Notes: a model not told the origin generated them from the sequence alone. A stretch of DNA of 64,000 nt from Tolypothrix campylonemoides VB511288 (GCA_000828075.3 JXCB02000002.1:836649-900648), one strand, 5' to 3'; counted from the first letter of the stretch, positions 27,292 through 36,944 are shown. A program made the numbers and translations.

Positions 27292-27720
27292 CTATAACCT
27301 TGGACGTATCCCATAATGCAGATAACGCCAATAATCCCGCAAAATCTTATCATGGTCAAAACATAAATTCTCAGGCACGCGCCAAGACTCAAAAATTCCT
27401 ATACCCTTAGCATCATCTCCCGCCTTGGGTTCACCGGTTGCCGTTGCCAAAAACACAATACTTAATGTATGCTGACGCGGATCGCGACTGGGATCAGAGT
27501 ATACATGAAATTGTTCAATTAACTCCACCTGCAAGCCAGTTTCCTCTAAAGCTTCGCGCCGCGCCGCAATCTCCACAGATTCGCCGTAATCTACAAAACC
27601 ACCCGGGATAGCCCAGCCTAAAGGTGGATTATGTCGCTCAATTAACACTATAGGTCGATGAGGATGATCACCTAATTCGATGATGATATCAACTGTCGGA
27701 GCAGGATTTCGGTAACTCAT
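27292..27720 (-). CDS. Nudix hydrolase
   Basis: A 142-residue pyrophosphohydrolase. The Nudix box [24 protein letters not shown] matches Gx5Ex7REUxEExGU in full (here written in two halves: [11 protein letters not shown] and [11 protein letters not shown]). The substrate could be a nucleotide-diphosphate derivative; not predictable. ATG at 27720. Short TTAGTCA tandem repeats (27731-27765) precede it. A second Nudix gene is at 61164. Confidence 0.9.
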   Translation of the reverse strand: MSYRNPAPTVDIIIELGDHPHRPIVLIERHNPPLGWAIPGGFVDYGESVEIAARREALEETGLQVELIEQFHVYSDPSRDPRQHTLSIVFLATATGEPKAGDDAKGIGIFESWRVPENLCFDHDKILRDYWRYLHYGIRPRL

Positions 27721-27730
27721 AGTTATTGGT

Positions 27731-27765
27731 TATTAGTCATTAGTCATTAGTCATTAGTCAATAGT
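27731..27765. repeat. Short tandem repeat (TTAGTCA)
   Basis: Five copies of the heptamer TTAGTCA, one degenerate, just upstream of the Nudix start. The reverse complement unit TGACTAA recurs at 49748-49782. Confidence 0.85.
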
Positions 27766-27909
27766 GAAATATTTTTACTGCGCACTAATGTAAAGCGGCT
27801 GGACAAAGGATAAACAACGTGAGTTTAGTGGATTCATAGCTAGTCACTGTTCCGTGATAAACTTCGGTGCGATAGCGCCATTGCGTCCTCAATTAACAAC
27901 AGGTTAAGT

Positions 27910-29418
27910 ATGCCCTTTCCTAGATCCAGTGGTATTTTGCTACATCCTACCTCCTTTCCCGGTCGATTTGGCATTGGGGATTTAGGCTTAGAAGCATATC
28001 GCTTCATTGATTTTCTCAGAGAGAGCGGTCAGCAATTTTGGCAAGTTTTGCCTTTAGGACCGACTGGGTACGGTAATTCTCCTTATGCTTCTTTTTCAGC
28101 ATTGGCTGGAAATCCCCTGCTGATTAGCCCAGACAAACTAGTAGAGCAGGGTTGGCTAGCACAGGAGGACTTTGCTAATTTACCAACATTTGAGGCGTCG
28201 AAGGTAGATTACGACAAAGTTAGACCAATTAAAATTGAGCTGCTCAAAAAAGCCTGCGAGAACTTTAAAAACCAGGCAACGCCCATACAGCAAACAGAAT
28301 TTGCTGGTTTTTGTGACAGCAAGGCTTATTGGTTGGATGATTATGCCGCGTTTATGGCGCTTAAAGATGCCCACGATGGCATAAGCTGGCATAAATGGAA
28401 GCCAGAACTTGCCAAGCGCGAACCGGAAGCATTGGAACGGGTACGGCGGGAACTGACTGCGGAAATCTTTTTTCACAAATTCACCCAATATGAATTTTTC
28501 CGCCAGTGGTCGCAACTCAAAACCTATGCCAACATGAGCGGTATTCAAATTATCGGCGATATCCCCATCTACGTAGCTCACGATAGCGCCGACGTGTGGT
28601 CCCATAGCGACATTTTTAGCTTGGATGAAGAGACGGGAGAAGCGGCGCTGATGGCGGGAGTTCCACCAGATTACTTTAGCGCTACCGGTCAATTGTGGGG
28701 CAACCCGGTTTATGACTGGGAGGAACTGAAAAAACAAGACTATAAGTGGTGGATAGGGCGTTTTGAGGCGTTGCTAGATTATGTTGATGTGATTCGCATC
28801 GACCACTTCCGAGGGTTTGAAACTTACTGGGCTGTGAAAAGAGGCGAAGAAACAGCCATAAATGGTGAGTGGATAAAAGCCCCTGGGGAAGAGTTGTTCG
28901 AGGCGATTAAACTGAAGTTGGGCAAACTACCCATCATGGCGGAGGATTTAGGTGATATTACGCCAGATGTAGAAGCGCTGCGAGACAAGTTTGAATTTCC
29001 GGGGATGAAAATTTTGCAGTTTGCCTTTAGTGCTGATGCAGGTAATCCGTTTTTACCGTTCAACTACCAGCGCAACAGCATCGTTTACACCGGGACTCAC
29101 GACAACGACACAACCGTCAGCTGGTTCAATAAAGCGACAGAACACGAAAAGCAATACTTGTTGCTTTATCTGGGTTGTCAGAGCCAGGAAGGTATAGCCT
29201 GGGATTTGATTCGACTGGCTATGACTTCTGTGGCGAATCAGGCAATTCTCCCACTCCAGGATGTCTTGGGATTGGGAGGTGAAGCGCGAATGAATTTCCC
29301 AAGTAAAGCCGAAGGAAACTGGGAGTGGCGATATGAGGCGGATGCTTTAACCAAGGAGTTAGGCGATCGCCTACAAACTCTCACCAGATTATCTGGACGT
29401 GCACCTCAACCTAAGTGA
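27910..29418 (+). CDS. malQ: 4-alpha-glucanotransferase
   Basis: Full-length (502 residues) amylomaltase of GH77, which transfers alpha-1,4-glucans during glycogen breakdown in the cytosol. Signature motifs: RSSGILLHPTSFPG at the N-terminus, GDIPIYVA, VIRIDHFRGF (nucleophile Asp), AEDLGDITPDV (acid/base Glu) and YTGTHDNDTT (stabilising Asp). ATG at 27910. No other glycogen gene is near. It is followed by short tandem repeats that separate it from the convergent RodZ-like gene. Confidence 0.96.
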   Translation: MPFPRSSGILLHPTSFPGRFGIGDLGLEAYRFIDFLRESGQQFWQVLPLGPTGYGNSPYASFSALAGNPLLISPDKLVEQGWLAQEDFANLPTFEASKVDYDKVRPIKIELLKKACENFKNQATPIQQTEFAGFCDSKAYWLDDYAAFMALKDAHDGISWHKWKPELAKREPEALERVRRELTAEIFFHKFTQYEFFRQWSQLKTYANMSGIQIIGDIPIYVAHDSADVWSHSDIFSLDEETGEAALMAGVPPDYFSATGQLWGNPVYDWEELKKQDYKWWIGRFEALLDYVDVIRIDHFRGFETYWAVKRGEETAINGEWIKAPGEELFEAIKLKLGKLPIMAEDLGDITPDVEALRDKFEFPGMKILQFAFSADAGNPFLPFNYQRNSIVYTGTHDNDTTVSWFNKATEHEKQYLLLYLGCQSQEGIAWDLIRLAMTSVANQAILPLQDVLGLGGEARMNFPSKAEGNWEWRYEADALTKELGDRLQTLTRLSGRAPQPK

Positions 29419-29430
29419 GGAAGTTCACGG

Positions 29431-29571
29431 GGACTGGGGACTAGGGATTAGGGACTGGGGACTGGGAGGAAATGAGGAAGATAAGGAGGACAAAGGAGAA
29501 TTTCTAGTTCTTCCCTCCCTCACTCCCTCCCTCCCTCACTCCCTCACTCCCTCCCTCCCTCACTCCCTCAT
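29431..29571. repeat. Tandem repeats between malQ and the RodZ-like gene
   Basis: Two kinds lie together: GGGACTGGGGATTAG-type units (29431-29470) and CCCTCACTCCCTCCCTCC units (29511-29571). The second reaches to 1-2 bases from the RodZ-like stop codon. The same octamer-type repeat (complement GGGAGTGA) occurs at 49608 and inside coaX. Confidence 0.85.
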
Positions 29572-29572
29572 C

Positions 29573-30385
29573 TCAATACGCAGTATTAGCTGCGATTGTG
29601 ACTTGTTTCACTTTCCCAGGTTCTCCTAGTTGCTTGGCTTGTTGCTTGTTGACACTCACTAGCACGCCACCCGCATTACCTGCTTTGACACTCAGTTCTC
29701 CTTGCGCAATCCAAGTTCGTTGAGTTCCCTGTGGAAGTTCACCTTCGTACTGAACTTTGCCATCAGCTACCACTCGAATCCAAGACTTTTCTTTCAAAGT
29801 CACACCAATTTCCACCTGCTGATTGGCTTGACTGCTACTAAAGGATTCGCTTAAAGCTTGGCGTTGCTGTGTCTGATTATTTCGAGCGACTTGTGGTTGT
29901 GCAAGACGCTGTTTTTGTGCTTTCGGGTTGCTTTGGCTGTAACTGACTTGTGAAGTCGCTGTGTTCAGTAACCCAGACAAGCCACTGACAGAGCAGAAAA
30001 TCACAAATATGTATAGCACGTAAAGATGGACGGGGCGTAATTGATCTATCCCGTGGGTTTTCCAGCTTGGCTTTAAGCTCACCCGGTTCATACCTATGGG
30101 AAAAGTGCTAGAAAATTCTGCTCCATTCAACCCGAGTGCATCAGCAAATTGCCGTATCAAACCTTGAGTGTAAACTGGCTCTGGGAGTTCAGCTAAATTC
30201 GCTTCTTCTATCGCCTGCAATAGCCGTTTGGGAATTTTGGTCAATGCGACCATTTCCTCTAGGGATAAACCTTGTTCCAAGCGCACAGCCCAAAGTTTAG
30301 CACCGATGTCAGCTAGAATTTCGGCTCTTTGTTGCTCTATTGAAGGTGTTGACTCTGGCTTGTCTTTCCTTCTTAGCCATTTCAT
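29573..30385 (-). CDS. RodZ-like protein: HTH plus DUF4115
   Basis: A 270-residue bitopic membrane protein. The N-terminal helix-turn-helix covers residues about 28-90 (GAKLWAVRLEQGLSLEEMVALTKIPKRLLQAIE in parts). One transmembrane segment lies at about 122-140 (LYVLYIFVIFCSVSGL). A Gln/Ser-rich linker follows, then the DUF4115 domain (EKSWIRVVADGKVQYEGEL). This is the layout of RodZ, which links MreB to the cell-wall machinery; the resemblance is by architecture, as no mre genes are nearby. The pseudouridine synthase gene lies 32 bp upstream on the same strand, likely one transcript. Confidence 0.75.
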   Translation of the reverse strand: MKWLRRKDKPESTPSIEQQRAEILADIGAKLWAVRLEQGLSLEEMVALTKIPKRLLQAIEEANLAELPEPVYTQGLIRQFADALGLNGAEFSSTFPIGMNRVSLKPSWKTHGIDQLRPVHLYVLYIFVIFCSVSGLSGLLNTATSQVSYSQSNPKAQKQRLAQPQVARNNQTQQRQALSESFSSSQANQQVEIGVTLKEKSWIRVVADGKVQYEGELPQGTQRTWIAQGELSVKAGNAGGVLVSVNKQQAKQLGEPGKVKQVTIAANTAY

Positions 30386-30417
30386 ATTCTGTTACACTCC
30401 TTAAACCCATCGAATCA

Positions 30418-31176
30418 TTAATAGGAATTTGTAGCAATTGCCTTTTTTAAAAAGCGAATTTCAAACTCTTCTAGGTGACGATACTCACCCTCAGCTAAAT
30501 AGCCTTTTCCTGGCGTTTGTAATTGAATGGAACCGATAGCAGTGCGATGTAGTTGGATAACCGGATATCCCAATTGTTCGGCGATACGGCGAATCTGACG
30601 ATTTCTCCCCTCCTTCAAAATAATTTCTAAACAGCTAGAATTGGCAAACTTTTCTACGACTCGCACTTGTGCGGGTCGTGTTTTTCTCTCCTCCAAAACC
30701 ACACCCTGACGCCACATCTGTAGCACTTGTTGTGGAGGATGTCCTTTGACCAAAACACGATATGTTTTGGGAATACTGTGACTGGGATGGGTTAGCCCAA
30801 ATGTTAGGTCGCCATCGTTTGTAAGTATTAAAGCTCCTGTAGAGTCTACATCTAAGCGACCTACTGGGTGAATACCTTTACCGGAACTTATTTGTTTAGG
30901 AAGTAAGTCTAAGACTGTAGGTCTTCCTTGCTGATCCTCGCAAGTGGTTACGACTCCGGCTGGTTTGTGCAGTAACAGGTACATTAAAGCTGGACGTTGC
31001 ACAAAATACACGACCTTACCATCGACCGTGATCGTATCTCTTTGGGGATCAGCTTTTTGACCCATATGTGCTAGTTCACCATTAACCCGCACGCGTGAGG
31101 CTTTGATCATTTCTTCAGCTTCACGACGTGAGGCTATACCCCACTGAGAAAGAATCTTTTGTAACCGCGCCTCCAT
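30418..31176 (-). CDS. Pseudouridine synthase, RsuA/RluB family
   Basis: A 252-residue rRNA pseudouridine synthase. It has the N-terminal S4 RNA-binding domain (RLQKILSQWGIASRREAEEMI in parts), then the catalytic region with GRLDVDSTGALILTNDG containing the catalytic Asp. The C-terminal KEGRNRQIRRIAEQLGYP is typical of RluB/RsuA. Whether it modifies 23S (RluB) or 16S (RsuA) is not decidable here. ATG at 31176, and the RodZ-like gene follows 32 bp downstream. Confidence 0.92.
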   Translation of the reverse strand: MEARLQKILSQWGIASRREAEEMIKASRVRVNGELAHMGQKADPQRDTITVDGKVVYFVQRPALMYLLLHKPAGVVTTCEDQQGRPTVLDLLPKQISSGKGIHPVGRLDVDSTGALILTNDGDLTFGLTHPSHSIPKTYRVLVKGHPPQQVLQMWRQGVVLEERKTRPAQVRVVEKFANSSCLEIILKEGRNRQIRRIAEQLGYPVIQLHRTAIGSIQLQTPGKGYLAEGEYRHLEEFEIRFLKKAIATNSY

Positions 31177-31320
31177 GTGGAAATTACTTAAAATAATGGA
31201 AATTGTTGATAAACAAAGAATATATTTAAATTTTGTCGTTAGTCACTGTAAATGGTAAATTAATAGCCGATTACAGTACTTGGCGCTTGTTACTTGGATA
31301 TTCATAAGCAGAACGGTTAG

Positions 31321-32034
31321 ATGCAATTAAATTCACAGTCAAAGAAATCAAACAAAGTACGGATTATTACAAATATATTAACAACAGCACTGAAGCTGTG
31401 GTTGAAAACACAAGTGAGCGAAATCTCGGAACTGGAAGTAGAGATTAAAGCGAGCGATCGCCAAATTCTCTCTGGTTGCATTCCGAGTGTATCTATTTTT
31501 GCCAGTCATGCAGTTTATCGAGGTCTCCATCTTACACAGATTGAACTAGTTGCAGAAAACATTCGGGTCAACATTGGCTCTGTACTTAAGGGACAGCCAC
31601 TGCGACTGTTAGAAACAGTACCAGTAGTTGGCAAATTGATCCAGTCAGAGGATGATCTCAATGCCTCCCTTTCATCTGACTTATTACCAAGCGCTCTAAA
31701 TGATGTTCTGGTTAAACTTTTACCAGAACACTGCCCCAAATCCAAGTCTATCAGTTGGCAAAAAATTAAGCTTCACAAGAGTAAAGCAATACTCTGCGCT
31801 ATTTTGCTAAACGAAAGCGAACCCACTGACTTAGATATTAGTATGAGTCCGGAGTTACTGAGCATACAGGAATTGCAACTCTCATCAATCCAAGTCAAAA
31901 GCAATACCGGAGGGCTGTTTGATGGGAATCACCAAGACCTTTATTTCAATCTAGGTTCAGATGTTGATATCCAAGAGTTAAGTCTCATTCCAGGGCAGTT
32001 AGTGTGTCGCGGACGGATTAACGTCAACCCCTAA
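31321..32034 (+). CDS. DUF2993 family protein
   Basis: A 237-residue soluble-looking protein of the LmeA-like phospholipid-binding DUF2993 family found across cyanobacteria and actinobacteria. Recognisable segments: VEIKASDRQILSGCIPSVSIFASHAVYRGL and FLAENIRVNI-like (VAENIRVNIGSVLKGQPL). No signal peptide is visible, unlike actinobacterial members. Role unknown, perhaps lipid handling. ATG at 31321, divergent from the pseudouridine synthase. Confidence 0.8.
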   Translation: MQLNSQSKKSNKVRIITNILTTALKLWLKTQVSEISELEVEIKASDRQILSGCIPSVSIFASHAVYRGLHLTQIELVAENIRVNIGSVLKGQPLRLLETVPVVGKLIQSEDDLNASLSSDLLPSALNDVLVKLLPEHCPKSKSISWQKIKLHKSKAILCAILLNESEPTDLDISMSPELLSIQELQLSSIQVKSNTGGLFDGNHQDLYFNLGSDVDIQELSLIPGQLVCRGRINVNP

Positions 32035-32254
32035 TCATTAAAAATAAGAAACTCAAACAGTACATTCTTTATTTTTAATGATATATTTACCTAGAAAATA
32101 TGATAGTTAAACTGAGTACAGTGTTTCTCATTTCGTAGCACCCTGGCTCGTAGTTGCGCTTACCGTACCTGAGCGAGGAATTCTTACGAAACAGATACAA
32201 TTCTGTACTCAGTAGAACACAAGAGATTTTTTACAGTTGTTTGTCAGTTGTTTG

Positions 32255-32803
32255 TCAGTTATAAGAAGCCGCCTGATGATGCTCATCAAAGGATGAGGTC
32301 ATCAGCTGTTCGTCCAAGAACCACAGACGCTTGTCGATTACCATCGAGATTTCAGCGTACAAGTACGCTGTATCTGCATCCCCCAAAATGGCAGTACGGT
32401 CAATGTTCTCCCACAGCAAAGAGCCATAAATGGATAGACGCTCTGCGAGGGATGCTACATGTTCTTGACGTTCTGTAATGTGAAAGGGGTATTCAGGTAA
32501 TACTGAGTGTTTGACAGCTGCCCGAGCAGTTCCTCTGGCTAAACCACCAAGAATTGTCACTCTCTCCGCAAGCAAATCAATATACACCTCTAGTTCCATG
32601 GCAATCTCATGAAACAGTTCGTGTAAAGGACAAAAGTTCATGTTTTTGACATTCCACCGTGCCTGCTTGACCTGAGTCTTCAGATCAACGGTAGTTGCAA
32701 GCGTTTGGTTGAGGATGTCAATAAGTTGCGCTTGAACTTCTAAGGGTGTACTATTGCGAGTGGCATCAGGGCGAGTACAGGAAGGCTTGCGATTATCGTT
32801 CAT
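32255..32803 (-). CDS. Dps-family protein (second type)
   Basis: A 182-residue ferritin-like protein different from that at 23485. The ferroxidase signature is ARWNVKNMNFCPLHELFHE (His and Glu at the intersubunit site), followed by EVYIDLLAERVTILGG. The C-terminus is His-rich (DEHHQAASYN), as in some Nostoc Dps proteins. N-terminal tail of about 20 polar residues may bind DNA. ATG at 32803 has GGAGAGC upstream. Genes around it are unrelated, so it is a single unit. Confidence 0.9.
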   Translation of the reverse strand: MNDNRKPSCTRPDATRNSTPLEVQAQLIDILNQTLATTVDLKTQVKQARWNVKNMNFCPLHELFHEIAMELEVYIDLLAERVTILGGLARGTARAAVKHSVLPEYPFHITERQEHVASLAERLSIYGSLLWENIDRTAILGDADTAYLYAEISMVIDKRLWFLDEQLMTSSFDEHHQAASYN

Positions 32804-33213
32804 ACGCTCTCCTCAAGAAGAAATAGGAAAAGGACGTAGTGGTAGAACGCCCAGCAAGCACTTTTTTGCAAACGTCTCTTTGGAGATGCACCGCAATACT
32901 CATCACTTTCATTCGATTTCTCCCAACATCGGTGAATTTAGCAGGGCTATTTTCATGCTCCAAAACAAGAAATGCGGGGGATAAGGGAGGACATTATCCC
33001 CAGCGTTTATTGCTGCAATTGTTGGGTGAACAACTTTGCTTTGATAATGGGGCAAGAATTTCGCCTTGTTTTCACAGGGAAGTATTAGGATCAACTGGCT
33101 CGAATACCACTAGCCGAGATTAATAGAGAATAGAGACTTTGATTTTTATCTAAGGTATATGAAACCTTGATTGCTGCTGTCTAGAGGATTCTTGCTGTTT
33201 TAGAAGATTCTTG
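32804..33213. other. Intergenic region without supported genes
   Basis: About 400 bp between dps and the AraC-family gene. Several frames of up to 94 codons cross it, but none has recognisable content or a ribosome binding site. Confidence 0.6.
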
Positions 33214-34113
33214 CTATTTTCTGGAAGAGCGAATTTCTTTGGGTGTCACTCCTAGCAAGCGCTTGAAGTGACGTGTAAATTGGCTTTGGTCAGCAAAACC
33301 AACCTGTGAGGCAATTTCAGAAATTTTTAGTTGACTTTGTAGGAGCAATATCTTCGCACGCTCAATTCGGCACTGAATTACATATTGGTAGGGAGAAAGC
33401 CCTGTAGACTGCTTAAACAAGCGAGCGAAGTGGTACTGACTTATGCTGACTTCCTGTGCCATACTCGCAAGCAGTAAGTTATCCGCTAAATTGTCAATAA
33501 TAAACTCAATGACTCGCTGTAGCTTATACTTCGGCAATCCTCCTTGATATTCTCGAAGCTTGTGCTTGGGTGCAGAGTAATGCTGCAACAAGTGGGCTGA
33601 TAGCGCAGTTGCCATTGATTCAGCGTAAAGGCGACTAGCCGGTCCATCTGATTCCAGTGCTGTCTTAAGAGCAAGCCCAATTTGATAAATTAACGGATCA
33701 GGTTTGGAAAAGTGTGGTATAATCTCCAAAACATCTGGATCAACTGACTCAGCCGCAATATTTGAGACAAATTCAGCATCTAAGCACAAAGCGATAAATT
33801 CCGATTGCTGAGGAGAATATATCTTGTGGGTGACTTGAGGAGGAATGACTGCTACGTCGCCTCGTATACAGTTCTCGGTTCTGTGACAATCGCCTAGCCA
33901 TCGCTCCAGCCCTGACTGACTTTTTAGACGAATCGCAAGTGTGTAATGTGATGCGTAATGTTCTGGGCTTTCATACTCTGGTTGAACGTGGTATTCCAGA
34001 GACATATTCTCCCATCCAGCTTCGTGGCTAGATAGCAAAGGTGGTTTGGGGAGTACGCTCTTGCGAGCTTCGACTCTAGTCACATCAAGGGCTAAAGCTT
34101 TTTGTTGTGGCAT
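33214..34113 (-). CDS. AraC-family transcriptional regulator
   Basis: About 299 residues. The C-terminal DNA-binding domain has two helix-turn-helices, DNLLLASMAQEVSISQYHFARLFKQSTGLSPYQYV and LKISEIASQVGFADQSQFTRHFKRLLGVTPKEIR (in parts), the AraC signature. The N-terminal region is a cupin-like sensor (ENCIRGDVAVIPPQVTHKI). The effector is unknown. The frame could start with GTG at 34122, but ATG 34113 with AGGTGA six bases upstream is better. A broken AraC gene also occurs at 58425. Confidence 0.9.
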   Translation of the reverse strand: MPQQKALALDVTRVEARKSVLPKPPLLSSHEAGWENMSLEYHVQPEYESPEHYASHYTLAIRLKSQSGLERWLGDCHRTENCIRGDVAVIPPQVTHKIYSPQQSEFIALCLDAEFVSNIAAESVDPDVLEIIPHFSKPDPLIYQIGLALKTALESDGPASRLYAESMATALSAHLLQHYSAPKHKLREYQGGLPKYKLQRVIEFIIDNLADNLLLASMAQEVSISQYHFARLFKQSTGLSPYQYVIQCRIERAKILLLQSQLKISEIASQVGFADQSQFTRHFKRLLGVTPKEIRSSRK

Positions 34114-34122
34114 TGATTTCAC

Positions 34123-35270
34123 CTCGTCTGCTAGGCTTTTGCCGTTAGTTGGGTCAAAAACGTGTTGGCTATAGCTTGTAGTGGCTTGGTGTCGGTACTA
34201 ACTTTTTGAGCGACTATTAAGGAGAGCGTTTGTTTTGGGAGTCACGCTTACACAGGAACACAATTTCTTAGCTTATGACCGAAGAAAGAACTCAGTACTC
34301 AGTAGTTAGAATTGTTAATTAAGGTACAAGCCCCTCAAACAAGTTAAAAGTTAAAAGTTAAAAGAAATATTTTTACTTTTTACTTGGTTCTTTTTACTTG
34401 TTCTGGCATCCTTTTTAAACCCCCGCGCATTTATTTATGGGGATGCCAAGCTGTGTTCTGCGTTCTTTTCAAACATATATTGGTCATGGGCACTTAAGTG
34501 TCCAGTCGAATTGATTGGCACGCAGCGCGTGAAATTCAGCCTTAGAAATTGATATACCTTTTGGGTGTTGCTTTTTTGATACAAACAAAGTTGCAACTTT
34601 TTTTCCTTTGAAGGCGAGACAACGGAAATTGTTACCCTTGCTAAGGAATTTAGCCCAAGGTTAGATACCGAAACATCGTGTTGCTTTCAGTAGTAGTTAT
34701 CATCACTATTAGCACATAATATTTATAAGAAGTTAAAGTCATCTTTACAATTAGCAATAGAATCTATAAAATTTTTCGCAAACAAACGCAAATAAAGTAA
34801 ATGTAAAAGGTACTGGGGATTAGGGATTGGGGATTGGGGATTGGGAACAAACATCGAAAAATTATGGTGAGGGCTTTTACCCATCACCAAATTTTAAAAA
34901 ATTTTTCCCAGTCCCCAGTACCCAGTACCCAACCACCATTCGCGCCCATTCATCCCACACCAACGTAGACGTATGGTCTGGGCATTCTGGGCGTGACCTG
35001 GTAAACAAAAATGATGAATTACAGCAGATTTTTTGCTTCATAATTCATCACATATATTTAATATTTGTTACTTATAAAATGACTAATTATACCAGTACTG
35101 TATGAAGATGCACATAACAAGACCCCCCTGTAGTCCCACGCTAGGTGCTACAAGTCGGGTATTGCCCACCCAACGCACTGGCTCTTTAAGGTATCGGGGG
35201 GTAGAGCGGGAAGGAGCAGTTCTAATCAAGCAAGAATCCCACGAGTAAAACAAAGGTGGGAGTGTCAATA
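34123..35270. other. Long intergenic region, repeats only
   Basis: About 1.15 kb. Contents seen: three TTAAAAG units near 34345, CTGGGGATTAGGGATTGG units at 34811-34850 and their complement at 34905-34930. A more GC-rich stretch (35110-35260) follows, whose minus strand reads TAPSRSTPRYLKEPVRW ... LVAPSVGLQGGLVM; it looks like a decayed mobile-element end but I cannot name it. No supported gene. Confidence 0.55.
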
Positions 35271-35357
35271 GACCTCTTGCATAAATGTTATTATGTTTCG
35301 CGCAAAGTCGCAAAGACGCAAAAAAATACACCAAGGAAATGACTTTTGCAAGAAGTC
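35271..35357. mobile_element. MITE with GACTTCTTGCAAAAG ends, supplies cdsA stop
   Basis: An 87-bp non-coding element. Left end GACCTCTTGCATAA and right end (complement) GACTTCTTGCAAAA match at 12 of 14 positions, and TA dinucleotides flank both sides, as expected for Tc1/IS630-type target duplication. It sits directly at the end of cdsA: the TAG stop is made of the flanking TA plus the first G of the element. Confidence 0.75.
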
Positions 35358-36250
35358 TAATGATTTGCTAGCAACGGCAACACAAGCGTGACAAAATAGT
35401 AAACCAAAGGAGCAGTAAAAATATAGCTATCGGTACGATCCAAGATACCTCCGTGACCGGGGATTAATTGCCCTGAATCCTTTACCCCAGCATCGCGCTT
35501 AAGCATAGATTCGGTAAGATCGCCCAAAAGACCAGCAATGCCAATGAGCAAACCTAGTGCGACACCAGTAAACGGGAATCTAGGTAAATGGAGGTAATAA
35601 GCTGCAAGCACAGCTACGAAGACGCTGGCTGCAACACCAAAAACAGCTCCTTCGACTGTTTTTTTCGGACTAATCTCCGACAAAGGAGTTTTCCCAAAGA
35701 ATTTACCAATGATGTAAGCACCAATGTCAGTTGCCCAAATACAAACGAAGGTGAGTGCTGTTGCTGTCAGACCTTGGGGAAGAGAGGCAAAGTCTCGGTT
35801 TTGAATATTTGTCCAAATTGTGGACAGGTAATCACCGACAGGTAGATTGGTGATGGCTGCACCATCAAGCGATCGCAACCGCACCCAATAGCTTGGCAAA
35901 TATCCAGTGTAAAATAGCCCCAAAATGGAAGCGGCAATATCCGCGATTGTTGCCATTTTTGGCTGAAACAGCAAGTAAAAACAAATAAAAGTGCCAGCCA
36001 GTGGCGTTACGGCATCAGCTAAGTTCCTGTCTAAAGTACAAATGATCAGCAAAATTTGGCTAAGAAACATGGTGGTTTTAGCAGCAGGAGCCATACCTTT
36101 TGCTCGCACCAAATTAAAATATTCTAGTTGACCTAGAAAGACGATAACTGCGAACAAAATAGTAAAGTACCATCCACCCAAAAGAGTCGCAGTCAAAGCA
36201 AGGGCTATTGCAACAATTCCACTAAAAATCCGAGACCAAGGCATGGGCAA
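35357..36250 (-). CDS. cdsA: Phosphatidate cytidylyltransferase
   Basis: CdsA makes CDP-diacylglycerol from phosphatidate and CTP, the branch point to phosphatidylglycerol, in the inner membrane. 297 residues with about seven membrane segments. The family signature near the C-terminus is complete: SMLKRDAGVKDSGQLIPGHGG and then ILDRTDS. ATG at 36250. The last codons LLANH are followed by a TAG stop created at the junction with a MITE (35271-35357). cbiT is upstream on the same strand, 94 bp away across GAATGAA tandem repeats. Confidence 0.95.
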   Translation of the reverse strand: MPMPWSRIFSGIVAIALALTATLLGGWYFTILFAVIVFLGQLEYFNLVRAKGMAPAAKTTMFLSQILLIICTLDRNLADAVTPLAGTFICFYLLFQPKMATIADIAASILGLFYTGYLPSYWVRLRSLDGAAITNLPVGDYLSTIWTNIQNRDFASLPQGLTATALTFVCIWATDIGAYIIGKFFGKTPLSEISPKKTVEGAVFGVAASVFVAVLAAYYLHLPRFPFTGVALGLLIGIAGLLGDLTESMLKRDAGVKDSGQLIPGHGGILDRTDSYIFTAPLVYYFVTLVLPLLANH

Positions 36251-36261
36251 AAGAGGGAAAA

Positions 36262-36304
36262 ATGAAGAATGAAGAATGAAGAATGAAGAATGAAGAATGA
36301 AGAA
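36262..36304. repeat. Short tandem repeat (GAATGAA)
   Basis: Six copies of the heptamer GAATGAA between cbiT and cdsA. Confidence 0.85.
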
Positions 36305-36344
36305 ATTCCATCTTCTTGCTTCTTCTTTCTTCGTACTTTGATTT

Positions 36345-36944
36345 CTAGTCTAGTTTCTCACCACTGAGGATAAAAATGGGGTTGACAGCAGTAAAACTCT
36401 GAGAAGAACCTCGCGTCTCCAAGCGGTTCACAGCGGACTGGATGACTTCAATATTTCTAGCTTGCAACTGGGCAAAGCTTTGAGAAATTGCATACAGACC
36501 TTCTAAATTGGCAGTTGTGGCGACTACTCGACCTGAGGGGAGCAAGTAACGCCACGCTGCTTTCATAATTTCTTGGACGGAACGTCCTCCTTCAATACAA
36601 ACGCGATCAGGAGCAACCTTTAGGTCTTGTAAACACTCAGGTGCGCTTCCTTCAATGACTTCGACATTCTTCACTTCAAAGCGATCGCAGTTCCGCCGAA
36701 TCAAGTTGGCAACGTCTTCATCCCGTTCTACAGCGATGATTTGCCCACCTGGAGATAGCAACCCCGCTTCTACTGGAATCGTTCCTGTCCCTGCGCCAAT
36801 GTCCCATAACACGGTATTGGGTGAAAGGCGCAGTTGGGCAAGTAACAGCAGTCTAATTTCTCGCTTGCTTAGGGGAATTCCTGGCAAGCGCTCGAACAAA
36901 TCATCTGGAATACCAGGAGTAATATAAGGCCAAAGTTGGGAGGG
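36345..36944 (-). CDS. cbiT: Precorrin-6Y C5,15-methyltransferase subunit CbiT
   Basis: About 199 residues, SAM-dependent methyltransferase of cobalamin synthesis; CbiT methylates C15 and decarboxylates. The SAM-binding motif is LWDIGAGTGTIPVEAGLL (residues about 45-62), then AVERDEDVANLIRRNC and IEGSAPECL. It is separate from CbiE here, as usual in cyanobacteria. The frame reaches 36962; I prefer ATG 36944 (MPSQLWPYITPG), because relatives start close to this. No clear ribosome binding site supports either. Confidence 0.88.
   Translation of the reverse strand, partial: PSQLWPYITPGIPDDLFERLPGIPLSKREIRLLLLAQLRLSPNTVLWDIGAGTGTIPVEAGLLSPGGQIIAVERDEDVANLIRRNCDRFEVKNVEVIEGSAPECLQDLKVAPDRVCIEGGRSVQEIMKAAWRYLLPSGRVVATTANLEGLYAISQSFAQLQARNIEVIQSAVNRLETRGSSQSFTAVNPIFILSGEKLD

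Noticed and set aside
27722-27770. Regular repeats that might look like a CRISPR array
   Set aside because: Units are 7 bp directly in tandem with no spacers; same for the other tandem tracts.
32839-33123. 94-codon plus-strand frame
   Set aside because: No family, no start signal, codon content unlike neighbours.
35083-35334. 83-codon minus-strand frame
   Set aside because: It runs through a MITE and a GC-rich island; no family recognised, so kept as a finding rather than a gene.
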